NCBI GenBank assembly: GCA_009704425.1
Contig: WLEG01000050.1
Coordinates: 1-10,210 of the forward strand
DNA length: 10,210 bases
Direction: 5' to 3'
From: Actinomycetota bacterium
GTDB lineage: Bacteria; Actinomycetota; Acidimicrobiia; Acidimicrobiales; Ilumatobacteraceae
Shown: positions 1 through 6,379 of the stretch, in pieces
How the letters are laid out: each line of letters starts with the position of its first letter
Position numbering within the stretch: position 1 is the first letter of the stretch
Notes under the pieces: model-generated
Databases searched by the model: none
The model's input: the letters and a program-made list of their open reading frames with translations, nothing else
What the model was told of the DNA's origin: nothing
Position numbers and translations under genes: made by a program

Positions 1-3
1 CCG

Positions 4-31
4 TCGACTGAGGGTGCCCATCGGCAAGAAT
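4..31 (+). promoter_or_regulatory. Possible leaderless promoter for the aldehyde dehydrogenase
   Basis: TCGACT (4-9) resembles TTGACA at 4 of 6 positions. It lies 16 bp before AAGAAT (26-31), which matches TATAAT at 4 of 6. Exactly 6 nt then separate the hexamer from ATG 38, the same spacing as at three other genes here. The first base of the -10 is not T, so this is a weak call based mainly on spacing. Confidence 0.3.
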
Positions 32-37
32 GGTCCG

Positions 38-1621
38 ATGACCGCGAACAGCAACGCACACCTCGATTCGGGCCCGTTCGACTCCGAGTCCCTGCGCGCC
101 GTGGCGCAACGAGCCCTCGACACGATGGTTGTGGCCGCGCGCGTCGGGGATGCGGCGGTCTCGGGTGCCGACACCGTCGCCGTTCGCTCCCCCGTCAACG
201 GTCGCGGCCTCGGGGTGGTGCGCCTCGACGCCGAGTACGTCGCACAATCCGACGTCGACGCCGCCGTCGCCCGCGCGGTCACGGTGTTCGAGAGTTGGCG
301 TCGTGAACCGGCGCCCCGGCGCGGCGAGGTCGTGCGTCATCTCGGTGTCCACCTTCGTCGTCACAAGGAGGCGCTCGCCGATCTCGTGCAGATCGAGGTG
401 GGCAAGATCCGTTCCGAGGCCCTGGGCGAGGTCCAGGAGATGATCGACATCTGCGATTTCGCCGTGGGTCTCTCGCGCCAACTGCACGGACTCACCATCG
501 CGTCCGAGCGCCCGGGTCACCGGTTGTCGGAGACGTGGCAACCCCTCGGACCCGTCGGCGTCATCAGCGCGTTCAACTTCCCCGTCGCGGTGTGGTCATG
601 GAACGCCGCCCTCGCTCTGATTTGCGGTGACCCCGTCGTGTGGAAACCCTCCGAGGCCACCACCCTGTGTTCGTTGGCCACCACGGTGTTGGCCCGTCGG
701 GCCGCCGTCGACGCGGGTTTCTCCCCCGACGTGTGTCAGGTGGTCTTCGGCGACGCCGAGGTGGGACGAACGCTCGTCGCGGATCACCGGGTGCCGCTGA
801 TCTCGGCCACCGGCTCCACGCGGATGGGCAAACTGGTCGCTCCGATCGTCGCCGAACGTTTCGGCCGTTCCATCCTCGAACTCGGTGGCAACAACGCCGC
901 CATCATCGCTCCGTCGGCCGATCTCGATCTGGTGGTGCGCGGTGTCACCTTCGCGGCCGCCGGCACCGCGGGTCAACGTTGCACCACACTGCGTCGTCTG
1001 ATCGTCCACTCGTCACGCGTCGACGAGGTCGTCGACCGCGTGTCGCGCGCGTACACCAGACTGCGGGTGGGGAATCCTCTTCGTACCGACACTTTGGTGG
1101 GACCACTCGTCGACGCGCGCGCGGGTGCGGCCATGACCGGCGCCATCGATGCCGCCCGACGCGAGGGAGGCACGTTGGTGGTCGGTGGTGATCGTTGTCT
1201 CACGGACGAAGCGCCCGACGCGGCCTACATGAGGCCGGCACTCGTCTCGATGCCCCGACAGACCGAGATCGTGCGCACCGAGACCTTCGCTCCGGTGCTC
1301 TACGTGATGACCTACGACACCATGGACGAGGCGCTCGCCATCCAGAACGGCGTGCCCCAGGGTTTGGCCTCGTCGATCTTCACCACCGATCTGCGCGAGG
1401 CCGAACGATTCACGGGTCCGGCGGGCAGCGATTGCGGAATCGCCAACGTGAACATCGGGCCCTCGGGTGCCGAGATCGGCGGGGCGTTCGGCGGCGAGAA
1501 GGAGACCGGTGGCGGTCGTGAGAGCGGTAGCGATGCGTGGAAGGCCTACATGCGCCGCCAGACGCAGACCATCAACTATTCCGACGACCTGCCCCTCGCC
1601 CAAGGTGTGGTGTTCGAGTAG
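38..1621 (+). CDS. ALDH7-family aldehyde dehydrogenase (alpha-aminoadipate-semialdehyde dehydrogenase-like)
   Basis: This is an NAD(P)+-dependent aldehyde dehydrogenase of the antiquitin/AmaB (ALDH7) family. The family oxidises alpha-aminoadipate semialdehyde (or its cyclic form) to alpha-aminoadipate in lysine breakdown. Counting from ATG 38 (527 aa), catalytic Asn180 lies in FNFPVAVWSW, the cofactor-loop motif GSTRMGK is at 259-265, the general base Glu281 is in ELGGNN, and the nucleophile Cys315 is in GQRCTT. The Arg just before the Cys and the C-terminal segment SGAEIGGAFGGEK...GGGRESGSDAWK...INYSDDLPLAQG are diagnostic of ALDH7 rather than generic ALDHs. Length is normal to slightly long (about 500 aa expected), with roughly 25 extra N-terminal residues. 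The frame is open to the left edge, so GTG 14 or a start outside the window is possible. ATG 38 is preferred because an AAGAAT box ends exactly 6 nt before it. No lysine-pathway neighbour is visible, so the substrate is inferred from family only. Confidence 0.93.
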   Translation: MTANSNAHLDSGPFDSESLRAVAQRALDTMVVAARVGDAAVSGADTVAVRSPVNGRGLGVVRLDAEYVAQSDVDAAVARAVTVFESWRREPAPRRGEVVRHLGVHLRRHKEALADLVQIEVGKIRSEALGEVQEMIDICDFAVGLSRQLHGLTIASERPGHRLSETWQPLGPVGVISAFNFPVAVWSWNAALALICGDPVVWKPSEATTLCSLATTVLARRAAVDAGFSPDVCQVVFGDAEVGRTLVADHRVPLISATGSTRMGKLVAPIVAERFGRSILELGGNNAAIIAPSADLDLVVRGVTFAAAGTAGQRCTTLRRLIVHSSRVDEVVDRVSRAYTRLRVGNPLRTDTLVGPLVDARAGAAMTGAIDAARREGGTLVVGGDRCLTDEAPDAAYMRPALVSMPRQTEIVRTETFAPVLYVMTYDTMDEALAIQNGVPQGLASSIFTTDLREAERFTGPAGSDCGIANVNIGPSGAEIGGAFGGEKETGGGRESGSDAWKAYMRRQTQTINYSDDLPLAQGVVFE

Positions 1622-1667
1622 TCGCGCGGCGCGAATCATCCGTCACAGAATCGAACGGCCCCCGCCC

Positions 1668-1696
1668 ATGACCCCCTCAGCGACCGGGGGTACACT
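1668..1696 (+). promoter_or_regulatory. Leaderless promoter of the DtxR-like regulator
   Basis: The -35 is ATGACC (1668-1673, 4 of 6 to TTGACA), followed by a 17-bp spacer and the -10 TACACT (1691-1696). The next 6 nt (TCGCCC) lead straight into ATG 1703, so transcription should begin at or next to the A of the start codon. No Shine-Dalgarno sequence precedes the gene, which agrees with a leaderless mRNA. Confidence 0.6.
1671..1691. repeat. Inverted repeat over the promoter spacer of the DtxR-like gene
   Basis: ACCCCC (1671-1676) and GGGGGT (1686-1691) are perfect inverted arms of 6 bp around a 9-nt centre. The repeat fills the -35/-10 spacer and touches the first base of the -10, the position of a repressor operator. 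It could instead form a weak RNA hairpin after the upstream dehydrogenase gene, but no T-run follows. It does not resemble the classical DtxR/IdeR iron box. Confidence 0.4.
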
Positions 1697-1702
1697 TCGC
1701 CC

Positions 1703-2365
1703 ATGATCTCGTCCTCCGACCGGCATCCGGCCTTCGAGGAATACTGCGAATGCATCTTCGAGTTGCACGAGGACGACCTCGAGGTCATCCGGGCCCGCAT
1801 CGCCGAGCGCCTCAACGTCAGCCGGGCCTCGGTGTCGCAGATGATCGAGAAGATGACCAAGGTCGGACTGGTCACCTCCACCGACAACACCATCGCCCTC
1901 ACCGCCGATGGTCTGAAGTTGGCCAATCAGGTCGTGCGACGACACCGTCTGGCCGAACGATTCCTCACCGACATCCTCGGCCTCAGTTGGTCCGACGCGC
2001 ATCGCGAGGCCGGCAAGTGGGAACACGTCATGAGTGACGAGGTGGAAGCCGCCATGAACCGGGTGCTCGGGGCCCCCACCACCTGCCCGCACGGCAATCC
2101 CATCCCGGGTTCCAGCTACATCGACCCCAAAGCGGTGCCGCTGGCCCGCATCGGCATCGGCGACCGCTTCACCGTGTCGCGCATTCCCGAGGAACTGGAG
2201 TTCACCCCGGGTCTGCTCGACTTCCTGCAGCAGTCGTGCATCCTCCCCGGATTCGCCGGCGAGGTGTCGGCCAAACCCGCCGATGGCACCATGTCGGTGG
2301 TCATCGATGGTCGCACCGTGGCGGTGGACGCGTTCGCGTCGTCGCGCATCCTGGTGACGGTCTGA
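1703..2365 (+). CDS. DtxR/MntR-family metal-dependent transcriptional regulator
   Basis: This 220-aa protein has the full DtxR architecture. An N-terminal winged helix (about 10-75) has its recognition helix around NVSRASVSQMIEKM. A metal-binding dimerisation domain (about 76-135) contains RRHRLAERFL and KWEHVMSDEVE. A C-terminal SH3/FeoA-like domain runs from about 145 to 220. Family members bind Fe2+ or Mn2+ and then repress metal uptake or oxidative-stress genes. The ancillary-site residues H81, E85 and H100 are present, as are E107 and H108 of the primary site. The position that is Cys in DtxR or Glu in MntR is Gly104, and the DtxR Met10 position is Glu13. Glu13 and Glu16 match the Asp8/Glu11 pair of MntR, and Cys15 and Cys17 lie beside them. 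The metal is therefore uncertain, possibly Mn2+. The gene is probably leaderless and is coupled to the downstream lipoprotein gene. Confidence 0.92.
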   Translation: MISSSDRHPAFEEYCECIFELHEDDLEVIRARIAERLNVSRASVSQMIEKMTKVGLVTSTDNTIALTADGLKLANQVVRRHRLAERFLTDILGLSWSDAHREAGKWEHVMSDEVEAAMNRVLGAPTTCPHGNPIPGSSYIDPKAVPLARIGIGDRFTVSRIPEELEFTPGLLDFLQQSCILPGFAGEVSAKPADGTMSVVIDGRTVAVDAFASSRILVTV

Positions 2366-2811
2366 TGTCCGTGCGATCGAACCGCACGGCGCGCGCCACC
2401 GCGATGGCGTCCGTGCTCGCCGTCGGGCTGTTCACGGTCTTCGTCGGTTGCGCCCCCACGACCTACGAGACCTCGGCCTCCACCACCGTCGTGGCCGCCA
2501 CCACGACCATCCCCACCGGTCCGGTCGACGAACTGTTGCCCCGATTGCGCCAGACCATGTTGACCTTGTCGTCCTTCATCGGCCCGAACGCCAGTGGCTC
2601 CACCACGAGCGGCAAGAACGAGGTGTTGGCCGAGATCGAGGCCCTGTGGTCGGCCGCCGAGACCGAGGTGACGTCCCTCAGTCCCGAATCGGCCGAGTCC
2701 ATCGGACGCATGGTGGATCTGGCGCGCACCGCGGTGGAGCGCAACCGTCCGGCCGATGCCGACAAGGCCGCCAAGTTCGCCGGCGCCGTCATCGACCAAC
2801 TGCTCGGCTGA
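2365..2811 (+). CDS. Small lipoprotein of unknown function, coupled to the DtxR-like regulator
   Basis: This 148-aa exported lipoprotein is not one I can place in a family. Its signal peptide has a basic n-region (R4, R7, R10), a hydrophobic stretch at about 14-28 and the lipobox FVGC, giving lipidation at Cys29. The -3 Phe is slightly unusual. A Thr/Ser-rich linker (about 32-50) leads to a mostly helical domain (about 52-148) rich in Ala, Glu and Leu. The mature part has no His and no Cys besides the lipidated one, so a classical metal-binding site is not apparent. The ATG overlaps the regulator's stop codon (TGATG, 2363-2367), so translation is almost certainly coupled and the two genes share a promoter. 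That suggests, without proving, a role in the same metal response. The start is fixed by this overlap and by the intact signal peptide. Confidence 0.8.
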   Translation: MSVRSNRTARATAMASVLAVGLFTVFVGCAPTTYETSASTTVVAATTTIPTGPVDELLPRLRQTMLTLSSFIGPNASGSTTSGKNEVLAEIEALWSAAETEVTSLSPESAESIGRMVDLARTAVERNRPADADKAAKFAGAVIDQLLG

Positions 2812-2813
2812 CG

Positions 2814-4982
2814 TCAGTCGCGCATCGGCGCCGGGAGCTCCTCGGCGTGCACGACCGTGAGTCGTTGCGTCGAACGCGTGAGAGCGACGTAGAGGGCCCG
2901 CATTCCCTGGGGCTCGGCGCGCACGATGTGGGCCGGCTCCACGACGATCACGCCGTCGAGTTCCAGACCCTTCACCAGACCGACCGGGACGATGGTGACC
3001 CCCGAGTCGAGAGCGGCACTGGCGGCCCGCCCGTGTTCGATGCCCCGCGCGTCGAAGAACTCACTGGTGGCCTCGGCCATGGCGTCGGGAACGACGACGG
3101 CCACGTTGCCCGATCCGATGGATGACACCATCGACAACGTCTCGTCCGCCACGGTTGCCAGCAGACGATCGGGCGACGACACGGCCACGATGCGCGGAGG
3201 CGCCACGCCCTCGCGCACCGCGCGGGGGGCCACCAGCCCGGGCGCCGCGGCGTGCATCACCCGGGTGGCCAACTCCATGATCTGTCCGGGGATGCGGTAG
3301 CCGACGGACAATCCGATCACGCGACTGGGCTTGCGTTCGGGCAGGTGGTCCAACACGTCGTTCCAGGTGGACGGAGCGTGGGCGCCGGTGGCCTGCGCCA
3401 GATCGCCCACCACCGTCAACGAGCCCGAGAGCGATCGGCGGGTCACCATGGCCAACTGCATGGGGGTGAGGTCCTGCACCTCGTCCACCACGATGTGACC
3501 ATAGGTGCGGATCTCGTCGGCCTCGTCCACTTTTCCGTTGCGACGCGGCAGCGGACCCAGATGCATGCGCGCCTCGTCCAGAAGCGCCGCGTCGGCCACG
3601 GTCCAACGGACGTCGTCGAGGGTCTCCGATCGTTCGCGATGCAACGACAGGATCTCGTCGTCGGTGAAACGACCACCGTTGGCCAACTTCAACAGGGCCT
3701 TGGATCCGAAGAGATCGTGCAACAACTGCGCCGGCGTCAGTCGGGGCCAGATGCGGTCGATCATGGCGCGGGCATCGTCGTTGCCCTTCAACGCCTCACG
3801 AACCTGCGCACCCGAGGCCTCGCCGTCGCGCCACGTCGCCGCCATCGCCTCCCACAATTCGTTCTCCACCCACCGACACGCCGGATTGTGACGATGGAAT
3901 CGGCGCCGAGCACTCTTGATGATGCGCTCGGTCTCCTCGGCGCGCAAGCGCACGTACCCGTGCCGGAACGGAAAACGCATGTCCTCGCGCAACGGACGTT
4001 GACGATCCTTGACCGCTTTGCGCACGAGGTCCGCCATGCGTTCGTCGCCCTTCACTCGAGCGGTGAGTGGACCATCGACCGCTCCTCCACTCGTGGTGGC
4101 CCATCGCACGTCGGGAACCAGGTCCTGGAGCACCACCTGCTCGACGCCGGCTTCGCCCAACGACGGCAACACGCGCTCGATGTAGCGCAGGAACACGCGG
4201 TTCGGTCCGATGACCAGAACGCCCTGGTCCTCCAAGGGGAACCGATTGGTGTACAGCAGATACGCCGCGCGGTGCAGTGCCACCACGGTCTTGCCGGTGC
4301 CCGGGCCGCCCTGCACCACCAGAACACCACCTTGCGGCGAGCGGATGATCTCGTCCTGCTCGGCCTGGATGGTGGCCACGATGTCGCCCAGTTGACCGGA
4401 CCGACCCCGTTCGATGGAGGCCAACAACGTGCTGTAACCGCGCAGGCCCGTGCCCGGCTGAGTGGCGGCGCCCGCATCGTCGACGAGCCCGTCGTCGGTG
4501 CCGACGCCGAGATGACCCACGCCGAAGAGTTCGTCCTCGATGCCGTGCAACGTGCGTCCCTGCACGACGAAGTGCCGACGGCGGGCCAGCCCCATCGGAT
4601 CGCGGCCGGTGGCTCGGTAGAACGGTTCGGCCACCGGTGCCCGCCAATCCACCACCACGGGTTCGCGGTTGTCGTCGGACACCGCCAGTCGACCGATGTG
4701 GAAGCTCTCGATCCCGATGGCGGCACCACCCTCCACCTCGTCGGCGAGACGATCGATCCGCCCGAACACCAAGGCCGCGTCACCGAGGTCCAGATCGGTG
4801 AGGCGCTTCAACAACGCCTCGTCGATGGCGTTGCGTTCGAATCGGTTCTGGAACGTGCCGCCGGTCCCCGACTCGGTGAGACCGCGCATCTTCCAGGCGT
4901 CGGTGCGGCTGGCCTCGAGGCACGCGTACGCGTGATCGATGTGGGCCTGCTCCTCGTCGAAGTCCGGATGCTGAGATGTCAT
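2814..4982 (-). CDS. helD: HelD-type RNA polymerase-associated ATPase (UvrD/Rep-like superfamily 1)
   Basis: HelD proteins use ATP to remove stalled or drug-blocked RNA polymerase from DNA and recycle it, and some actinobacterial members (HelR) give rifamycin tolerance. The 722-aa length fits actinobacterial HelD. The N-terminal part (about 1-200) has a helical start (EEQAHIDHAYACLE), then a Gly-rich turn (SGTGGTFQNRFER, 38-50) that may be the loop reaching into the polymerase secondary channel, then VVDWRAPVAEPFYRAT, typical of HelD. The SF1 core follows: Q-motif QAEQDEIIR (206-214), Walker A GGPGTGKT (225-232), Walker B DEVQD (500-504), motif III VVGDLAQ (524-530), motif V near GLVKGLELDGV (668-678), and motif VI YVALTRSTQRL (698-708) with Arg703. 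The long insert between Walker A and Walker B (about 290-495) is normal for HelD. All ATPase motifs look intact. The gene is divergent from the deacylase gene and ends 2 bp from the convergent lipoprotein gene. Confidence 0.9.
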   Translation of the reverse strand: MTSQHPDFDEEQAHIDHAYACLEASRTDAWKMRGLTESGTGGTFQNRFERNAIDEALLKRLTDLDLGDAALVFGRIDRLADEVEGGAAIGIESFHIGRLAVSDDNREPVVVDWRAPVAEPFYRATGRDPMGLARRRHFVVQGRTLHGIEDELFGVGHLGVGTDDGLVDDAGAATQPGTGLRGYSTLLASIERGRSGQLGDIVATIQAEQDEIIRSPQGGVLVVQGGPGTGKTVVALHRAAYLLYTNRFPLEDQGVLVIGPNRVFLRYIERVLPSLGEAGVEQVVLQDLVPDVRWATTSGGAVDGPLTARVKGDERMADLVRKAVKDRQRPLREDMRFPFRHGYVRLRAEETERIIKSARRRFHRHNPACRWVENELWEAMAATWRDGEASGAQVREALKGNDDARAMIDRIWPRLTPAQLLHDLFGSKALLKLANGGRFTDDEILSLHRERSETLDDVRWTVADAALLDEARMHLGPLPRRNGKVDEADEIRTYGHIVVDEVQDLTPMQLAMVTRRSLSGSLTVVGDLAQATGAHAPSTWNDVLDHLPERKPSRVIGLSVGYRIPGQIMELATRVMHAAAPGLVAPRAVREGVAPPRIVAVSSPDRLLATVADETLSMVSSIGSGNVAVVVPDAMAEATSEFFDARGIEHGRAASAALDSGVTIVPVGLVKGLELDGVIVVEPAHIVRAEPQGMRALYVALTRSTQRLTVVHAEELPAPMRD

Positions 4983-5041
4983 CGCCCGTCGAATCCTGTC
5001 GTGACCGAAAACGTGTGATTCCCGAAGAAACGGGGTCTCGG

Positions 5042-5052
5042 TACTCTACAAC
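5042..5052. promoter_or_regulatory. Candidate overlapping divergent -10 elements between helD and the deacylase gene
   Basis: TACTCTA (5042-5048) reads as TACTCT on the plus strand and TAGAGT on the minus strand, so both directions present a TAnnnT box. For the plus-strand gene this gives a leader of only a few nt before ATG 5058. TACAAC (5047-5052), 5 nt before the ATG, is an alternative. For helD it would give a leader of about 50 nt. No good -35 is seen in either direction. Confidence 0.35.
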
Positions 5053-5057
5053 CACCC

Positions 5058-5588
5058 ATGAGCAGGCCGACCACACCGAAAACCACGTCGAAGAAGGCGA
5101 GTGCGTCCGGGGGAACCCCCGCCACGGTGGTCCTCGATCGTGCCGGAGTGGAGTTCGGAGTCCATGCGTTCGACAACGACATCGCCCCCGGAGAACTGGG
5201 CTACGGCAAGGCCGCGGCGGCGGCCCTCGGTGTGTCCGAGAGACGCGTCTTCAAGACGTTGCTCGTCGAGACCGCCGGACCGGTGCGACACGCCGTGGCC
5301 GTCGTTCCGGTGTCGGGGCAACTGTCCCTGAAGGCCATGGCCGTCGCCGTCGGGGCGAAGAAGGTCGAGATGCTGGAGGCTCGCGCGGCCGAGCGCCTCA
5401 CCGGATACGTCGTGGGTGGTATCAGCCCGTTCGGTCAGAAGAAGCTCCTACCCACCGTGGTGGACACGAGCGCACTCGAACACGACACCGTCTTCGTGTC
5501 GGGTGGCAAACGGGGGCTCGACATCGAGATCTCCCCGCGCGCGTTGCTCGACGTGTTGGGCGCGGTCAGCGCCCCGATCTCGGTGTGA
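5058..5588 (+). CDS. ybaK: YbaK/EbsC-family aminoacyl-tRNA deacylase
   Basis: YbaK proteins act in the cytoplasm on mischarged tRNA, classically hydrolysing Cys-tRNA(Pro) made in error by prolyl-tRNA synthetase. The 176-aa product aligns end to end with bacterial YbaK. The start motif TPA is at 20-22, the essential Lys is Lys66 in VFKTLLV (equivalent to Lys46 of E. coli YbaK), and AVVPVSGQLSLK (81-92), GAKKVEM (99-105), TGYVVGGISPFGQKK (115-129) and FVSGGKRGLDIE (146-157) are all present. The first 19 residues are a Ser/Thr/Lys-rich extension beyond the usual start. No later in-frame start would keep the TPA motif, so ATG 5058 stands. Exact specificity (Cys or Ala on tRNAPro) cannot be read from sequence. 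The gene ends 9 bp from the convergent cold-shock gene. Confidence 0.92.
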   Translation: MSRPTTPKTTSKKASASGGTPATVVLDRAGVEFGVHAFDNDIAPGELGYGKAAAAALGVSERRVFKTLLVETAGPVRHAVAVVPVSGQLSLKAMAVAVGAKKVEMLEARAAERLTGYVVGGISPFGQKKLLPTVVDTSALEHDTVFVSGGKRGLDIEISPRALLDVLGAVSAPISV

Positions 5589-5597
5589 CCCGATGAA

Positions 5598-5810
5598 TCA
5601 GACCGGACGGACGTTCTGGGCTTCGTCGCCCTTGCGTCCCTGACCGATCTCGAACTCGACCTGCTGGCCCTCGTTCAGGGTTCGGAACCCCTTGGATTGA
5701 ATCTGTGAGAAGTGCACGAACACATCGGGACCGTCTTCACGGGAGATGAATCCATAACCCTTTTCGGCGTTGAAAAACTTCACGGTGCCGATCGCCACGG
5801 CGGTACTCAT
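5598..5810 (-). CDS. CspA-family cold-shock protein
   Basis: This is a single cold-shock domain of 70 aa, the usual size for a bacterial Csp. It binds single-stranded RNA and DNA and melts secondary structure as an RNA chaperone in the cytoplasm. RNP1 is KGYGFI (17-22) and RNP2 is VFVHF (30-34). The opening GTVKFFNAEKGYGFI and the closing GDEAQNVRPV are typical of actinobacterial Csps. ATG 5810 is preceded by a purine-rich GAGAGAG that can act as a ribosome binding site. From the predicted promoter the leader is only about 30 nt, so the long structured thermosensing leader of E. coli cspA is absent, and expression may be constitutive or growth-linked rather than strongly cold-induced. That last point is inference. 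Confidence 0.96.
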   Translation of the reverse strand: MSTAVAIGTVKFFNAEKGYGFISREDGPDVFVHFSQIQSKGFRTLNEGQQVEFEIGQGRKGDEAQNVRPV

Positions 5811-5846
5811 TTCTCTCTCGAGCCGGACGACGTGCCCGACGAGAAA

Positions 5847-5875
5847 ACACTATGCGAAGAATTTCGGGCTGTACA
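5847..5875 (-). promoter_or_regulatory. Predicted promoter of the cold-shock gene
   Basis: On the minus strand a TGTACA -35 (5870-5875, 4 of 6 to TTGACA) is followed by a 17-bp spacer and a TAGTGT -10 (5847-5852, fits TAnnnT). Transcription would begin near 5840, about 30 nt before ATG 5810. The element lies in the 108-bp divergent gap shared with the thioesterase gene. Confidence 0.55.
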
Positions 5876-5906
5876 CACCGGAATTCCGTCGTCGGAACGG
5901 GGGCGA

Positions 5907-5912
5907 TACGGT
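5907..5912 (+). promoter_or_regulatory. -10 box of a leaderless thioesterase transcript
   Basis: TACGGT fits TAnnnT and is followed by exactly 6 nt (TCTCGC) and then GTG 5919, the same geometry as at 1703 and 6380. The -35 (TTCCGT, 17 bp upstream) is poor. The spacing decides the choice of GTG 5919 over ATG 5928. Confidence 0.5.
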
Positions 5913-5918
5913 TCTCGC

Positions 5919-6353
5919 GTGCGCCACATGCCGGACCCCTCCACCTCCCCGAGCGACTTCGCGTTCAGCCACCGAATCCGGGTGCGCTTCTCCGAAACCG
6001 ACGCCATGGGGATCGTCCATCACAGTCGCTACCTGCCCTATCTCGAGGAGGCCCGTGTCGCCTACCTGCGCCACATCGGCCACCCGTACTCCAGCCTGCG
6101 CGACGACGGCGTGGACTACGCGGTGCTCGAGGCCCACGTGAAGTACCTGAAGCCCTTGCGTTTCGACGACGTCGTCACCGTGCACCTGATGGTCTCGGCC
6201 GCGTCGCGAGCCTCGTTCTCCATGTCGTACCTGTTGACCGTCGACGACCGGGTCCACGCCACCGCCCGCACCATGCACGGATGCGTGAACGCCGAGGGGC
6301 GTCCCATTCGTATGCCCCGTTGGCTCCTGGAGATGGCGCCACGACCCGACTGA
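5919..6353 (+). CDS. 4HBT/YbgC-like hotdog-fold acyl-CoA thioesterase
   Basis: This 144-aa single-domain hotdog protein of the 4-hydroxybenzoyl-CoA thioesterase/YbgC group hydrolyses acyl-CoA thioesters; the natural acyl group is unknown. The family signature is clear: IRVRFSETDAMGIVHHSRYL (20-39) carries the catalytic Asp28, followed by the long helix YLEEARVAYLRHIG (41-54). The beta-strand part includes VKYLKPLRFDDVVTVHL (74-90) and ends with GRPIRMPRWL (127-136). GTG 5919 is chosen from the -10 spacing; ATG 5928 would remove three residues and leave the domain intact. The frame is open farther upstream, but that stretch is antisense to the cold-shock gene. The thioesterase is 26 bp upstream of the F420-type oxidoreductase, which has its own -10 box, so the two may be only partly co-transcribed. 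Confidence 0.88.
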   Translation: MRHMPDPSTSPSDFAFSHRIRVRFSETDAMGIVHHSRYLPYLEEARVAYLRHIGHPYSSLRDDGVDYAVLEAHVKYLKPLRFDDVVTVHLMVSAASRASFSMSYLLTVDDRVHATARTMHGCVNAEGRPIRMPRWLLEMAPRPD

Positions 6354-6367
6354 GGCTGGACACGGGT

Positions 6368-6373
6368 TACGCT
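6368..6373 (+). promoter_or_regulatory. -10 box of a leaderless transcript for the F420-type oxidoreductase
   Basis: TACGCT (TAnnnT) is followed by 6 nt (CGGCCC) and ATG 6380. CCGACT (6346-6351), 16 bp upstream and overlapping the end of the thioesterase gene, matches TTGACA at 3 of 6. No Shine-Dalgarno sequence is present. Confidence 0.5.
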
Positions 6374-6379
6374 CGGCCC

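Noticed and set aside
1622..1702. A classical IdeR/DtxR iron box upstream of the regulator gene.
   Set aside because: No sequence resembling the TTAGGTTAG-type palindrome is present; only the GC-rich inverted repeat at 1671-1691 is seen.
3252..5018. A long open plus-strand frame running the length of the helD gene.
   Set aside because: It is antisense to a gene with every SF1 motif intact. Its translation is low-complexity (rich in His, Arg, Gly and Gln) and lacks recognisable motifs. Long shadow frames are expected at this G+C content.
4983..5057. A rifamycin-associated element upstream of helD.
   Set aside because: I looked for an inverted repeat of that kind and saw none, only the short symmetric heptamer at 5042-5048.
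5712..5918. An N-terminal extension of the thioesterase.
   Set aside because: The frame is open upstream but runs antisense through the cold-shock gene and its promoter. The hotdog domain is complete from GTG 5919, which has a correctly spaced -10 box.
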